Positions 1-8,732 of a stretch of 64,000 bases of DNA are shown piece by piece. Within the stretch, counting starts at the first letter, position 1; the number at the start of each line of letters is the position of its first letter. The notes beneath the pieces were generated by a model. That model was not told the DNA's origin and ran no database searches. It saw only the letters and a program-made list of their open reading frames with translations. The position numbers were made by a program, and so were the translations under genes. Origin of the DNA: Alteriqipengyuania lutimaris (GTDB lineage: Bacteria > Pseudomonadota > Alphaproteobacteria > Sphingomonadales > Sphingomonadaceae); NCBI RefSeq assembly GCF_003363135.1, contig NZ_QRBB01000001.1, forward strand, positions 1,240,001 through 1,304,000, read 5' to 3'.

Positions 1-449
1 ATGGTCCCACGAACCGCGCGCTGCCACGGAATGCCGAGCCGCTTGTCGCGCTCCTCGATATCGATCTCCAGCGCATCGCCCGTCCAGCGCACCGCGCTCG
101 GCCCGATGGCGAGCGTATCGCGCTCGCGGGCTACGTTCCCGCGCCCGCGCTCGGTCATCGCCCAGCGTGCCTTCGGGCCGTACAGCGCCACGTTGAGCGC
201 CGCATGGTCGATCGGATCGCCGCGCCCGCTCGCCTTGTAATAGGGGGAGAAGACGCTGCCGAGGAAGGCGATGATCGTCAGGCCGTGGCGCCCGTCTCCA
301 CTGATCGCGTCGACATACCACCAGCCGTAGCCGCCGGGCGGAATGTCCGCATCGAAGCGAGGCGTTCCATCGCCGCGCGCGCCCCGGTCCGCCCGGACAA
401 GGCGGCCATCGGCACGCCCGCGCCGGGATGGGTGCTCCCCCCGACGCAA
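1..449 (-). CDS. crtC: Hydroxyneurosporene synthase CrtC, 3' end outside window
   Basis: CrtC hydrates acyclic carotenoids at the C-1,2 double bond, feeding CrtD and CrtF. Only the N-terminal part is present; the rest lies to the left of position 1. The reverse-strand translation contains PPGGYGWWYVDAI, then DGRHGLTIIAF, GSVFSPYYKASGRGD and WAMTERGRG, the conserved opening of CrtC proteins. The start is uncertain. The reading frame overlaps the end of crtD; no in-frame ATG or GTG lies close to the conserved block. A TTG at 449 is used here, and an in-frame ATG at 522 would add about 24 residues with no evident homology. It is co-directional with crtD and probably co-transcribed from the crtD promoter. 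Family identity is firm, start weak. Confidence 0.85.
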   Translation of the reverse strand, partial: MRRGEHPSRRGRADGRLVRADRGARGDGTPRFDADIPPGGYGWWYVDAISGDGRHGLTIIAFLGSVFSPYYKASGRGDPIDHAALNVALYGPKARWAMTERGRGNVARERDTLAIGPSAVRWTGDALEIDIEERDKRLGIPWQRAVRGT

Positions 450-1864
450 TAGAGCCCAGGGATCCGCGTGCTCGCGCCCTGGCGCAGGAAGGACGCCGCC
501 CATCCGTGCGAGGCCCGTCCATAAAGGGCCCCACCCGTCGAGGGGAACAGCGCTTCGAAATCCGCCGGAGTGACGAGGCGATGCGGAAACTGCGGCTCCA
601 GCTCCAGTCCGCATCGGGCGAGGCTGCGCGTCATGGCCTGCGTGCATTGGTCGAGCTCCTTCTGGGTGAATTCGTGGGTGTCGCCATTGGCGGGCGCGTT
701 GACGATGATCTGGAAGCGTTCGCGGCCGGCTGGCGCGGACTCTGGGGCGGGGGCTGGCGCGGCGTCGTCGGCAAGCGGGTCGCGGTCCTGCGCGCACAGG
801 TAGACCGACGGATCGGCGACCTGTTCGCCGCGCCGGAGCTGCGCGAATTCCGCGCGGTAGTCGGGCGAGAAGAACACGTTGTGGCGCGAGAGCGCGAAGC
901 CCTGCGTCTTCGCGTGACCGAGCCACACCAGCGCGGACAGCGATCGGCGGGAGCGCGGCGTGCGTCCAACCGCGCTGCGTGCCTCCTCGCCGAAGCGCCC
1001 GCTGGCGAGTGCGGCGGGATCGGCGTTGCACAGCACCGCGTCGGCTGCGATCCGCTCGCCATGATCGAGGATGACGCCGGTCGCGCCGCGCGGTCCGGCC
1101 TCGATCCGGGCCACCCCTTCGCCGAGCCGGAACCGCGCGCCGTTCTTCTCCGCGAGGGTTTTGAGCGCCTCGGCCAGCGCGCTCATTCCGCCCTCGATCA
1201 GCCACACGCCCTTCGCCTCGACATGCGCGATCAGCATCAGCGTGGCGGGCGAGTCGAAGGGGGAAGAGCCGCAATAGGTGCTGTAGCGGCCGAACAGCTG
1301 GCGCAGGCGCTCGTCGCGGAAATGCGCGCCGAGCACCTTCCACAGGCTCTCGTAAGGGCGGATCGCGGCAAGATCGCCGAAGCGGGTGAGGCCGATGCGC
1401 TGCATCAGCGGGAGCGGCCAGTACACCTTCTCCTGTCGCAGCAGGCTTTCATCGAGGATATTGTAGATTCGCCGCGCCTCGGTCCTGAAGCTGCGATAGC
1501 CGCGCGCGGCCTCGGCTCCGGCGAAGTCGCCGATCGCCTCCTCGCTGCGCATCGGATCGGCGAAGAGGTCGAGCCGCTCGCTCTTGGACCAGGCATGGCG
1601 CGCGATGACCGGGGCGGGGCGGATGGCGAGCGCGGAGCGCAGATCGCCGCCGCAGCTTGCGAAAATCTCCTCGAACACATCGTGCATCGTAAAGACGGTG
1701 GGGCCCGCATCGATTCGCTGCCCGTCGACGCAGAGCTGGCGCGCCTTGCCGCCGACCGATGCTTCCTTCTCGATCACCGTGACGTCGTGGCCACGCGCGG
1801 CGAGGAGGGCTGCGCTGACCAGCCCGCCGATTCCGGCTCCGATCACGACGGCGGCTCCGCTCAT
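278..1864 (-). CDS. crtD: Hydroxyneurosporene / methoxyneurosporene desaturase CrtD
   Basis: CrtD introduces the C-3,4 double bond in 1-hydroxy or 1-methoxy carotenoids on the way to spheroidene or spirilloxanthin. The 528-residue protein starts with a classic FAD-binding Rossmann motif (GAGIGG, residues about 9-14, followed by a glutamate at the end of the second strand, VIEK). It ends with the phytoene-desaturase C-terminal signature (YCVGGSTHPGAGVPMAALSG). Assignment as CrtD rather than CrtI rests on position between crtC and crtF and on the VYLCAQDR and FFSPDYRAEF regions. The start ATG at 1864 faces crtF across 62 bp holding a PpsR site, so both directions are probably repressed together. 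The 3' end overlaps crtC. Confidence 0.93.
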   Translation of the reverse strand: MSGAAVVIGAGIGGLVSAALLAARGHDVTVIEKEASVGGKARQLCVDGQRIDAGPTVFTMHDVFEEIFASCGGDLRSALAIRPAPVIARHAWSKSERLDLFADPMRSEEAIGDFAGAEAARGYRSFRTEARRIYNILDESLLRQEKVYWPLPLMQRIGLTRFGDLAAIRPYESLWKVLGAHFRDERLRQLFGRYSTYCGSSPFDSPATLMLIAHVEAKGVWLIEGGMSALAEALKTLAEKNGARFRLGEGVARIEAGPRGATGVILDHGERIAADAVLCNADPAALASGRFGEEARSAVGRTPRSRRSLSALVWLGHAKTQGFALSRHNVFFSPDYRAEFAQLRRGEQVADPSVYLCAQDRDPLADDAAPAPAPESAPAGRERFQIIVNAPANGDTHEFTQKELDQCTQAMTRSLARCGLELEPQFPHRLVTPADFEALFPSTGGALYGRASHGWAASFLRQGASTRIPGLYCVGGSTHPGAGVPMAALSGRTGARAAMERLASMRTFRPAATAGGMSTRSVETGATA

Positions 1865-1907
1865 CCTCGCGCCTCCTCTCCGAAGCGATTGCTATTTACA
1901 GCACGAG

Positions 1908-1925
1908 TGTCCAATCAAGTGGACA
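1908..1925. promoter_or_regulatory. PpsR/CrtJ operator between crtD and crtF
   Basis: TGTCCAATCAAGTGGACA is a perfect TGT-N12-ACA palindrome, the consensus bound by the redox repressor PpsR/CrtJ. It is centred in the divergent crtD/crtF region and ends one base before the first possible crtF ATG at 1927. The repressor gene is in the same cluster (15144-16562). Binding is inferred, not shown. Confidence 0.8.
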
Positions 1926-1926
1926 T

Positions 1927-3057
1927 ATGTTGGATCGTCAAGCGCAAAACACGCAACACCCCGATGGCTGGCGCATCCGGATGGTCGGCTGGCGCAACCG
2001 GATCCTCGGCAATCCGGGCTTCCAGCGCTGGGCAGCGGCGAGCCCTTTTCTGCGTCCCGTTGCGAGGGCGCGTGCGGGGGCTCTGTTCGACCTTGTGGCC
2101 GGGTTCGCCTACTCTCAGGTGCTGTTGAGTGCGGTTGAGAGCGGTTGTGTGGAACGGCTGGCTGCGGGGCCGTGCTCGACCTCGGAAATGGCGCGGATCG
2201 CAGGGCTTTCGCAGAATGCGGCCGAGCGTCTGCTGCGCGCCGCGGCGGCGATCGGGATCGCGCAGGAGGTTGCGCGACAGGGCGGGGAGGCCTGGTGGAT
2301 GCTGGGCCGCCACGGCGCGGCGCTGCACGGCAACGAGGGTGCGCTGGCGATGATCCGGCATCACCGCCTGCTCTACGCCGACCTTGCCGATCCGCTCGCG
2401 CTGCTACGCCAGGATCGCGCCGAACCGACGCATTTGTCGCGTTTCTGGACCTATGCGGCGGAAGGCGCGGAGGGTGACGCAAACGCCTATTCGCAGCTGA
2501 TGGCGGCCTCGCAGGCGCCGGTGGTCGAGCAGGTGCTGGCCGCCTGCGACCTCTCCCGCCACGACTCGCTGCTCGATGTCGGCGGCGGGCATGGCGCCTT
2601 TCTGCGCGGCGTGGCGCAGGCCTGTCCGAAGCTCCGGCTCGGCCTGTTCGACCTGCCCGAAGTGATCGAGAGCGCGCACGAGTCGCTGGGTGAGTCGGTC
2701 GCGCTCCACCAAGGGAGCTTTTTCGACGACGATCTGCCGCGCGGCTACGACTGCAGCTCGCTGGTGCGGATCCTGCACGACCACGACGACGCGCCCGCCA
2801 TGCGCCTGCTCGCGAATATCCGTCGCTCGCTGGAGCCTGGCGGAACGTTGCTGATCGCCGAGCCGATGGCCGCGACTCGCGGGGCGGAGGCGATGGGCGA
2901 TGCCTATTTCGGCCTCTACCTGTGGGCCATGCGCTCCGGCCGGCCCCGCAGCGCGCGCGAGATCCAAACCATGCTGCGCGAGGCGGGCTTTGCAAGCAGC
3001 CGGAGCATTGCGACTCGTCAGCCGCTCATCACCTCGCTGATCGTCGCGCGCACCTGA
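1927..3057 (+). CDS. crtF: Hydroxyneurosporene O-methyltransferase CrtF
   Basis: CrtF uses S-adenosylmethionine to methylate the C-1 hydroxyl of carotenoids made by CrtC and CrtD. The protein (376 residues from the ATG at 1927) has an N-terminal dimerisation/winged-helix part (FDLVAGFAYSQVL, then TSEMARIAGLSQNAAERLLR). A Rossmann SAM-binding core carries LLDVGGGHGAFLRG near residue 220, and the methyltransferase-2 family DHDDAPAMRLL and GTLLIAEPM follow. The ATG at 1927 sits against the PpsR palindrome, so a transcript from a promoter there might use the internal ATG at 1981 (MVGWRNRILG), which better matches where homology begins. Divergent from crtD. Confidence 0.92.
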   Translation: MLDRQAQNTQHPDGWRIRMVGWRNRILGNPGFQRWAAASPFLRPVARARAGALFDLVAGFAYSQVLLSAVESGCVERLAAGPCSTSEMARIAGLSQNAAERLLRAAAAIGIAQEVARQGGEAWWMLGRHGAALHGNEGALAMIRHHRLLYADLADPLALLRQDRAEPTHLSRFWTYAAEGAEGDANAYSQLMAASQAPVVEQVLAACDLSRHDSLLDVGGGHGAFLRGVAQACPKLRLGLFDLPEVIESAHESLGESVALHQGSFFDDDLPRGYDCSSLVRILHDHDDAPAMRLLANIRRSLEPGGTLLIAEPMAATRGAEAMGDAYFGLYLWAMRSGRPRSAREIQTMLREAGFASSRSIATRQPLITSLIVART

Positions 3058-3158
3058 CCTGCCCGCGCATTCCTACGCGCAAGGTCTTGGAATCGGCTGC
3101 GGCATCGCGGATCCCTGCGGGCTCCGCGCTATACGTCGAAAAGTTCTGACAGATGATG

Positions 3159-3200
3159 TGTCACCTGCAATTGACAGTTCGGAACGTTAGGCGTAGCTGA
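3159..3200 (+). promoter_or_regulatory. bchC operon promoter with overlapping PpsR operator
   Basis: TGTCACCTGCAATTGACA at 3159-3176 is a perfect TGT-N12-ACA palindrome with TGTCA/TGACA arms. Its right arm contains TTGACA (3171-3176), a consensus -35 box. A weak -10 candidate (TAGCTG, 3194-3199) lies 17 bp downstream. Operator over -35 box is the established layout of PpsR-controlled bch promoters, so repressor and RNA polymerase should compete. This promoter would drive bchCXYZ and probably read into puf. Confidence 0.78.
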
Positions 3201-3265
3201 CAAATGGGCCTCCGCAGCGTTTCGCTCCGGCGGCTCCAAGGGAAACGGGGAGACGCAGGCAGACA

Positions 3266-4201
3266 ATGGATACGATGGCGGTCACACTCGAAGGACCGGA
3301 GCGCATGGCGCTCAAGCGTCTCGAGCTGCGCGGCATCGGGGCCAGCGATGTCGTGGTCTCCATTCACTACAGCGGTGTCAGCACGGGGACGGAGAAGCTT
3401 CTCTGGACCGGCGAGATGCCGCCCTTTCCCGGCATGGGTTATCCGCTGGTGCCGGGCTACGAATCGGTCGGACGGATCGTCGATGCCGGGCCCGACGCGC
3501 AATCGCGGATCGGCGAGTGGGTCTTCGTACCAGGAGCCAATTGCTACACCGATGCACGCGGGCTCTTTGGCGGAACGGCGCAGCGGCTGATCGTACCGGC
3601 GGCGCGCGCGCTGCCGATCCCCGAGTCGCTGGCAGAACAGGGCGTGCTCTTCGCGCTCGCCGCGACCGCGCGCCATGCGCTCGGCGGTGGCGATGCGCCC
3701 GACCTTATCGTCGGCCACGGCGTGCTCGGGCGGCTGCTCGCCCGGCTGACCATCGCCACCGGCGCACCCGCCCCGACCGTGTGGGAAATCGATCCCAGCA
3801 GGCGTGCGGGCGCGCAGGGCTATTCGGTGATCGATCCCGCAGCGGACGAGCGCCGCGACTATCGCAGCATCTACGACGTCAGCGGCGATGCCTCCGGCCT
3901 TGATCGGCTGATCGGGCGGATCACCAAGGGCGGCCAGATCGTGCTCGCGGGTTTCTATCGCGACCGGCTCGGCTTCGACTTCGCGCCTGCCTTCCAGCGC
4001 GAGGCGCGCCTGCGCATCGCCGCCGAGTGGCAGCCGCAGGACCTTGCCGCGACACAAACCCTCATCCGAACCGGCGCACTGAGCCTCGGCGGACTCGTCA
4101 CCGACGTGGCCCCCGCCAGCGACGCCCCCACTGCCTACCCGAACGCCTTCGAGGACCGCGACTGCCTCAAGCTGGTGCTCGACTGGAGCGAACTTGCATG
4201 A
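3266..4201 (+). CDS. bchC: Bacteriochlorophyllide a dehydrogenase BchC
   Basis: BchC oxidises the C-3 hydroxyethyl group of 3-hydroxyethyl bacteriochlorophyllide a to acetyl, close to the end of bacteriochlorophyll a synthesis. The 311-residue protein is a medium-chain dehydrogenase/reductase. It opens with the GroES-like part (SGVSTGTEKLLWTGEMPPFP, then YPLVPGYESVGRIVDAG) and has a nucleotide-binding segment (LIVGHGVLGRLLARL). The zinc-ligand cysteines of true alcohol dehydrogenases are lacking, as in other BchC. First gene after the PpsR-controlled promoter. Its stop overlaps the bchX start as ATGA, so translation is probably coupled. Confidence 0.95.
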   Translation: MDTMAVTLEGPERMALKRLELRGIGASDVVVSIHYSGVSTGTEKLLWTGEMPPFPGMGYPLVPGYESVGRIVDAGPDAQSRIGEWVFVPGANCYTDARGLFGGTAQRLIVPAARALPIPESLAEQGVLFALAATARHALGGGDAPDLIVGHGVLGRLLARLTIATGAPAPTVWEIDPSRRAGAQGYSVIDPAADERRDYRSIYDVSGDASGLDRLIGRITKGGQIVLAGFYRDRLGFDFAPAFQREARLRIAAEWQPQDLAATQTLIRTGALSLGGLVTDVAPASDAPTAYPNAFEDRDCLKLVLDWSELA

Positions 4202-5193
4202 CCCATCTCGACCAACTTTCTGCCGTGGAGGCTCTGCGCGAAGAGGCCGCGATCGAGCCCGATCCGGTCCACGACGGAGAAGTGACCAAGCAGACGCAGG
4301 TCATCGCGATCTACGGCAAGGGCGGCTCGGGCAAGAGCTTCGCGCTGTCCAATCTCAGCTACATGATGGCGCAGCAGGGCAAGCGCGTGCTGCTGATCGG
4401 CTGCGATCCCAAGAGCGACACGACCAGCCTGCTGTTCGGCGGCAAGGCGTGCCCGACGATCATCGAGACCTCCTCCAAGAAGAAGCTCGCAGGCGAGGAG
4501 GTGAGCATCGAGGATGTCTGCTTCCAGCGCGACGGCGTGTTCGCGATGGAGCTGGGCGGCCCCGAGGTCGGTCGCGGCTGCGGCGGTCGCGGGATCATCC
4601 ACGGGTTCGAACTGCTCGAGAAGCTCGGCTTCCACGAGTGGGGCTTCGACTACGTGCTGCTCGATTTTCTGGGTGACGTGGTATGCGGCGGCTTCGGCCT
4701 GCCGATCGCGCGCGACATGTGCCAGAAGGTGATCGTGGTCGGGTCGAACGACCTGCAATCGCTCTACGTCGCCAACAACGTGTGCAAGGCGGTCGAATAT
4801 TTCCGCTCGATGGGCGGCAATGTCGGCGTCGCGGGCATGATCGTGAACAAGGACGACGGCACGGGCGAGGCGCAGGCCTTTGCGAAAGCCGTCGACATAC
4901 CGGTGCTGTGCGCGATCCCGGCGAACGAGGATATCCGCCGCAAGTCCGCCAACTATCAGATCATCGGCAGGCCCGGCACCGAGTGGGCCCCGCTGTTCGA
5001 GGAACTGGCGGTTAACGTCGCCAATGCCCCGCCGCAGCGCCCGACACCGCTCGAAGGGGACGGCCTGCTCGACCTGTTCAGCCCTGAAGACACGGGCGGC
5101 AACGTCCAGCTGATCCCGGCGACCCAGGCGGACATGCGCGGCGGCTCGTTCGAGCCCAAGCCGAGCCTCGAAGTCGTGTACGACGAGGTCTGA
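4198..5193 (+). CDS. bchX: Chlorophyllide a reductase iron protein BchX
   Basis: BchX is the ATP-dependent electron donor of chlorophyllide a oxidoreductase, which reduces ring B with BchY and BchZ. The 331-residue NifH-like protein has a P-loop (GKGGSGKS, residues about 40-47) and the two cysteine motifs that bridge a [4Fe-4S] cluster between subunits (VGRGCGGRG and [10 protein letters not shown]). The start ATG at 4198 overlaps the bchC stop; a longer upstream reading frame exists but lies inside bchC. BchX is told apart from BchL by the longer N-terminus and the FSPEDTGG tail. Confidence 0.96.
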   Translation: MTHLDQLSAVEALREEAAIEPDPVHDGEVTKQTQVIAIYGKGGSGKSFALSNLSYMMAQQGKRVLLIGCDPKSDTTSLLFGGKACPTIIETSSKKKLAGEEVSIEDVCFQRDGVFAMELGGPEVGRGCGGRGIIHGFELLEKLGFHEWGFDYVLLDFLGDVVCGGFGLPIARDMCQKVIVVGSNDLQSLYVANNVCKAVEYFRSMGGNVGVAGMIVNKDDGTGEAQAFAKAVDIPVLCAIPANEDIRRKSANYQIIGRPGTEWAPLFEELAVNVANAPPQRPTPLEGDGLLDLFSPEDTGGNVQLIPATQADMRGGSFEPKPSLEVVYDEV

Positions 5194-5197
5194 AGGG

Positions 5198-6739
5198 ATG
5201 AGCGACCCCATCACCCCCGACACGAGAAGCGCCGACCGGCTCGATCTTGGCAAGCCCGACGAGGGCGGCTGCGCCAGTGGCGACACGATGCGCGAGGCGG
5301 CCCGCAAGGCGGGAAAGAGCGACATCCTCGACCAGTATGCGCGCGACTATCCGCTCGACGAGGCCAAGCAGGGCCCGCACGACCAGCCGCAAAGCATGTG
5401 CCCTGCGTTCGGGAGCCTGCGCGTCGGCCTGCGGATGAAGCGCACCGCGACCGTCCTGTCGGGCAGCGCGTGCTGCGTTTACGGCCTGACCTTCACCTCG
5501 CATTTCTACGGCGCACGGCGGACGGTCGGCTACGTGCCCTTCAGCTCCGAAACGCTCGTCACCGGCAAGCTGTTCGAGGATATCAAGGAGGCGGTCGAGC
5601 AGCTCGCCGACCCCGCGCAGTACGACACGATCATCGTCACCAACCTGTGCGTGCCCACCGCCAGCGGCGTGCCGCTGCGGTTGCTGCCCGACCAGATCAA
5701 CGGTGTGCGCGTGATCGGCATCGACGTACCCGGCTTCGGCATCCCGACCCATGCCGAGGCGAAGGACGTCCTCGCCGGGGCAATGCTGAAATATGCGCGC
5801 GAGGAGGCCGACGAAGGTCCGGTCGCCGCGCCGACCCATCGACCGGACCGGCCGACGGTGACTCTCCTGGGAGAGATGTTCCCCGCTGACCCGGTCGTGA
5901 TCGGGCAATTGCTCGAACCGCTTGGCCTCGCGGCCGGCCCGGTCGTTCCCACGCGCGAGTGGCGCGAACTGTACAGCGCGCTCGACTGCGCGGCGGTCGC
6001 CGCAATCCACCCCTTCTACACCGCCAGCGTGCGCGAGTTCGAGGCGGCCGGGCGCGGCGTGGTCGGCTCCGCGCCGGTCGGGCGCGATGGCACCGCGGCG
6101 TGGCTCGATGCCATCGGAACGGCCTGCGGCATCGCGCAGGACAAGGTCGATGCGGTCAAGAACGCGATCCTGCCCGCGATCGAGGGCGCGCTCTCGGGAG
6201 CGCGCATCGACGGTCGGATCACCGTGTCGGGCTACGAAGGCTCCGAACTGCTGGTCGCGCGGCTGCTGATCGAAAGCGGCGCCGAGGTGCCCTATGTCGG
6301 CACCGCCTGCCCGCGCACCCGGTGGTCCGATCCGGACCGCGAATGGCTCGAGGCAAAGGGCGTGCGGGTCAATTTCCGCGCGAGCCTCGAGGAGGATATC
6401 GCGGCCTACGAGGAGTTCGGTCCCGATCTCGCCATCGGCACCACGCCGGTGGTGCAGCACGCCAAGCAGCGCGCGACGCCTGCACTCTACTTCACCAACC
6501 TCATCTCCGCGCGCCCGCTGATGGGCCCGGCGGGGGCGGGCAGCCTGGCGCAGGTGATCAACGCGGCGCTGGGCAACAAGGCGCGCTTCGACCGGATGCG
6601 CGATTTCTTCGAAGGCGTCGGTGCAGACGACAATGCGGGCATCTGGGAAGACACCCCGGTCGACCGCCCGCAGTTCAAGAAGAAGTTCGCCGCGCAGACA
6701 GCTGCCGCGCTCAAGGCGGCCGAGGCGGTGGGATCATGA
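5198..6739 (+). CDS. bchY: Chlorophyllide a reductase subunit BchY
   Basis: BchY with BchZ forms the catalytic NifDK-like component of chlorophyllide a reductase, receiving electrons from BchX. The 513-residue protein contains [30 protein letters not shown] and [17 protein letters not shown], in which the cysteines are candidates for iron-sulfur ligands. The C-terminal half has the domain with [20 protein letters not shown]. It starts 4 bp after bchX. Downstream, a pair of palindromic repeats separates it from bchZ, unlike the tight spacing elsewhere in the operon. Confidence 0.95.
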   Translation: MSDPITPDTRSADRLDLGKPDEGGCASGDTMREAARKAGKSDILDQYARDYPLDEAKQGPHDQPQSMCPAFGSLRVGLRMKRTATVLSGSACCVYGLTFTSHFYGARRTVGYVPFSSETLVTGKLFEDIKEAVEQLADPAQYDTIIVTNLCVPTASGVPLRLLPDQINGVRVIGIDVPGFGIPTHAEAKDVLAGAMLKYAREEADEGPVAAPTHRPDRPTVTLLGEMFPADPVVIGQLLEPLGLAAGPVVPTREWRELYSALDCAAVAAIHPFYTASVREFEAAGRGVVGSAPVGRDGTAAWLDAIGTACGIAQDKVDAVKNAILPAIEGALSGARIDGRITVSGYEGSELLVARLLIESGAEVPYVGTACPRTRWSDPDREWLEAKGVRVNFRASLEEDIAAYEEFGPDLAIGTTPVVQHAKQRATPALYFTNLISARPLMGPAGAGSLAQVINAALGNKARFDRMRDFFEGVGADDNAGIWEDTPVDRPQFKKKFAAQTAAALKAAEAVGS

Positions 6740-6753
6740 TGGCCGTGCGCTCA

Positions 6754-6902
6754 ATCCTCCCCTATCGGGGGAGGGGGACCAGCCGCAGGCTGGTGGAGGG
6801 GCACGCTCGCGTGATCCGACCGCCTGTGTTGGCCGGAAGCGCCGACGGTGCCCCTCCACCCCGTGCTGCGCGCGCGGTCCCCCTCCCCGTTCCGGGGAGG
6901 AT
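6754..6902. repeat. Inverted pair of CCTCCCC/GGGGAGG palindromic repeats before bchZ
   Basis: A left copy (6754-6804) reads ATCCTCCCC, spacer, GGGGAGGGGGACC, a small stem (CAGCC/GGCTG) and GGTGGAGGGGCAC. A right copy (6848-6902) is the same element in reverse, from GTGCCCCTCCACC to GGGGAGGAT. The two copies form a long inverted repeat that fills the bchY-bchZ gap. Similar units lie at 19954-20002, 51224-51374 and 52843-52927, so this is an interspersed family in this genome. The right end provides GGGAGGA, the only evident ribosome binding site for bchZ. Confidence 0.85.
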
Positions 6903-6905
6903 GGC

Positions 6906-8366
6906 ATGACCCTGGTTCTCGATCACGATCGGGCCGGCGGCTACTGGGGCGCGGTCTACGTCTTCACTGCGGTGAAGGGCCTGCAGGTCGTCATCGACGG
7001 GCCGGTCGGCTGCGAGAACCTGCCGGTCACATCCGTCCTCCACTACACCGACGGCCTGCCGCCGCACGAATTGCCGATTGTCGTCACCGGGCTGGGCGAG
7101 GAAGAGCTCGGCAAGACCGGCACCGAAGCCGCGATGAAGCGGGCGTGGAAGACGCTCGACCCCGAACTGCCATCGGTGGTGGTCACTGGCTCGATTGCCG
7201 AGATGATCGGCGGCGGGGTGACGCCCGAGGGCACCACGATCCGCCGCTTCCTGCCGCGCACGATCGACGAGGACCAGTGGGAAAGCGCGGACCGTGCATT
7301 GAGCTGGCTGTGGACCGAATTCGGGCCGAAGAAGATGCCCAAGGCCAAGGCGCTCAAGGAGGGCGAGAAGCCGCTCGTCAACATCATCGGCCCCGCTTAC
7401 GGCATGTTCAACATGGCCAGCGACATGGCCGAGATCCGCCGTCTGGTCGAAGGGATCGGGGCGGAGGTGAACTGCGTCTTCCCGCTCGGCAGCCACCTCG
7501 CCGACATGCGCAAGCTCGCCAACGCCCACGCCAACGTGTGCATGTATCGCGAGTACGGCCGCAACCTGTGCGAATTGCTCGAGCGGCCGTTTTTCCAGGC
7601 GCCGATCGGGCTCACCTCGACCACCAAATTCCTGCGCTCGCTCGGCGAGGAGTTGGGGCTCGATCCCGAACCCTTCATCGAGAAGGAAAAGCACACCACG
7701 ATCAAGCCGCTATGGGATCTGTGGCGCTCGGTCACGCAGGATTTCTTCGGCACCGCCAATTTCGGGATCTGCGCGAACGAGACCTACGCGCGCGGCATTC
7801 GCCACTTCCTCGAGGAGGACATGGGTCTGCCCTGCAACTTCGCCTTCGGGCGGCGTGCCGGGGTGAAGCCGAAGAACGAGGACGTGCGCGCCGCGATCCA
7901 TGCCAATCCGCCGCTGGTGGTATTCGGTAGCTACAACGAACGGATGTACATGGCGGAGGCCGCAGGCGGTGGCCACGGCCCGCAGGCGCAGTTCATTCCC
8001 GCAAGCTTCCCGGGCGCGGCGATCCGCCGCCATACGGGGACGCCCTTCATGGGCTATTCGGGCGCGACCTACCTCGTCCAGGAGGTGTGCAATGCGCTGT
8101 TCGACGCGCTGTTCCACATCCTCCCGCTCGGAACCGATATGGACAGGGCCGAAGCGACTCCGGCGCGCAAGCAGGCCGAGCTGTGCTGGGAACCCGAAGC
8201 CAAGGCGCGTTACGACGCGATCGTCGAGGCGCAGCCGGTACTCGTGCGGATTTCGGCCGCCAAGCGTCTGCGCGACGCCGCCGAAACCGCCGCGCGCCGG
8301 GCGCAGGAAACCACCGTCACTGCCGATCGGCTTGCCGACGTGCTGCTCGAAGGAGCGGCGCGGTGA
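6906..8366 (+). CDS. bchZ: Chlorophyllide a reductase subunit BchZ
   Basis: BchZ partners BchY in the catalytic component of chlorophyllide a reductase. The ATG at 6906 ([15 protein letters not shown]) gives 486 residues, normal for the family, and is preceded by a GGAGG sequence. The frame is open further upstream, but that part is the repeat element and has no homology. Recognisable BchZ segments are [32 protein letters not shown] and [14 protein letters not shown]. The gene ends 124 bp before pufB. Confidence 0.95.
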   Translation: MTLVLDHDRAGGYWGAVYVFTAVKGLQVVIDGPVGCENLPVTSVLHYTDGLPPHELPIVVTGLGEEELGKTGTEAAMKRAWKTLDPELPSVVVTGSIAEMIGGGVTPEGTTIRRFLPRTIDEDQWESADRALSWLWTEFGPKKMPKAKALKEGEKPLVNIIGPAYGMFNMASDMAEIRRLVEGIGAEVNCVFPLGSHLADMRKLANAHANVCMYREYGRNLCELLERPFFQAPIGLTSTTKFLRSLGEELGLDPEPFIEKEKHTTIKPLWDLWRSVTQDFFGTANFGICANETYARGIRHFLEEDMGLPCNFAFGRRAGVKPKNEDVRAAIHANPPLVVFGSYNERMYMAEAAGGGHGPQAQFIPASFPGAAIRRHTGTPFMGYSGATYLVQEVCNALFDALFHILPLGTDMDRAEATPARKQAELCWEPEAKARYDAIVEAQPVLVRISAAKRLRDAAETAARRAQETTVTADRLADVLLEGAAR

Positions 8367-8402
8367 GCCGTCCGGTCCAGCCATCCGCCCGGCGACGGGC
8401 CC

Positions 8403-8467
8403 ACAGATCTGCGCGCACGGCAGTGCCGTCACGCGGGTGCCACCGGGGCGGCGTTGCCCCGATCTGT
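8403..8467 (+). promoter_or_regulatory. Structured leader of pufB (long-range stem)
   Basis: ACAGATC (8403-8409) is complementary to GATCTGT (8461-8467). They enclose a GC-rich segment with a smaller palindrome (ACGGCAGTGCCGT), 24 bases before the pufB start at 8491. The segment sits where pufQ lies in Rhodobacter, but no PufQ-like protein is encoded. It may be a transcript processing or stability structure between bchZ and puf, or an attenuator. Structure seen by eye only. Confidence 0.45.
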
Positions 8468-8490
8468 CCAGCAAGTTTGGAGATTGATCA

Positions 8491-8655
8491 ATGAACGATC
8501 CGACACCTGGCGACGACCGCTTCGGTCTGCGGACCTACCTGACGCCCGAAGAAGCCAAGGAATTTCACAAGATTTTCATGGGCTCCTTCATCGGCTTCAC
8601 GGGGATCGCCGTCCTCGCCCATATCGCGCTGTGGGCCTACAAGCCCTGGCTCTGA
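8491..8655 (+). CDS. pufB: Light-harvesting 1 beta polypeptide PufB
   Basis: PufB is the small inner-membrane beta apoprotein of the LH1 ring around the reaction centre, binding bacteriochlorophyll and carotenoid. The 54-residue product begins MNDPTPGDDRFGLRTYLTPE. It has the family EAKEFHKIFMGSF segment and a single membrane helix with the bacteriochlorophyll-ligand histidine in LAHIALWAYKPWL at the C-terminus. TTGGAG precedes the ATG. Followed by pufA after 77 bp, which contain a stem. Confidence 0.95.
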   Translation: MNDPTPGDDRFGLRTYLTPEEAKEFHKIFMGSFIGFTGIAVLAHIALWAYKPWL

Positions 8656-8675
8656 GCCAGACGCATCTTTCGCCG

Positions 8676-8714
8676 ATGGTGGCCCGCGGGCTGCGGCGGC
8701 GAACCCTCCACCAT
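8676..8714 (+). promoter_or_regulatory. Stem in the pufB-pufA gap
   Basis: ATGGTGG (8676-8682) pairs with CCACCAT (8708-8714) around a GC-rich loop, ending just before the pufA ribosome binding site (GAAGGAG). Intercistronic structure in puf transcripts is known to affect processing; the role here is inferred. Confidence 0.4.
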
Positions 8715-8732
8715 TCTTGAAGGAGTAAGACC

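Noticed and set aside
428-2128. A 566-residue forward open frame opposite crtD
   Set aside because: Antisense shadow of crtD; composition is Arg/Ala/Glu-rich with no motifs, and it runs across the crtD promoter and crtF start.
8363-8494. A 43-codon GTG frame between bchZ and pufB as a possible PufQ
   Set aside because: The product is Arg/Pro/Ser-rich with no membrane helix, unlike PufQ, and the DNA is better explained as a structured leader.
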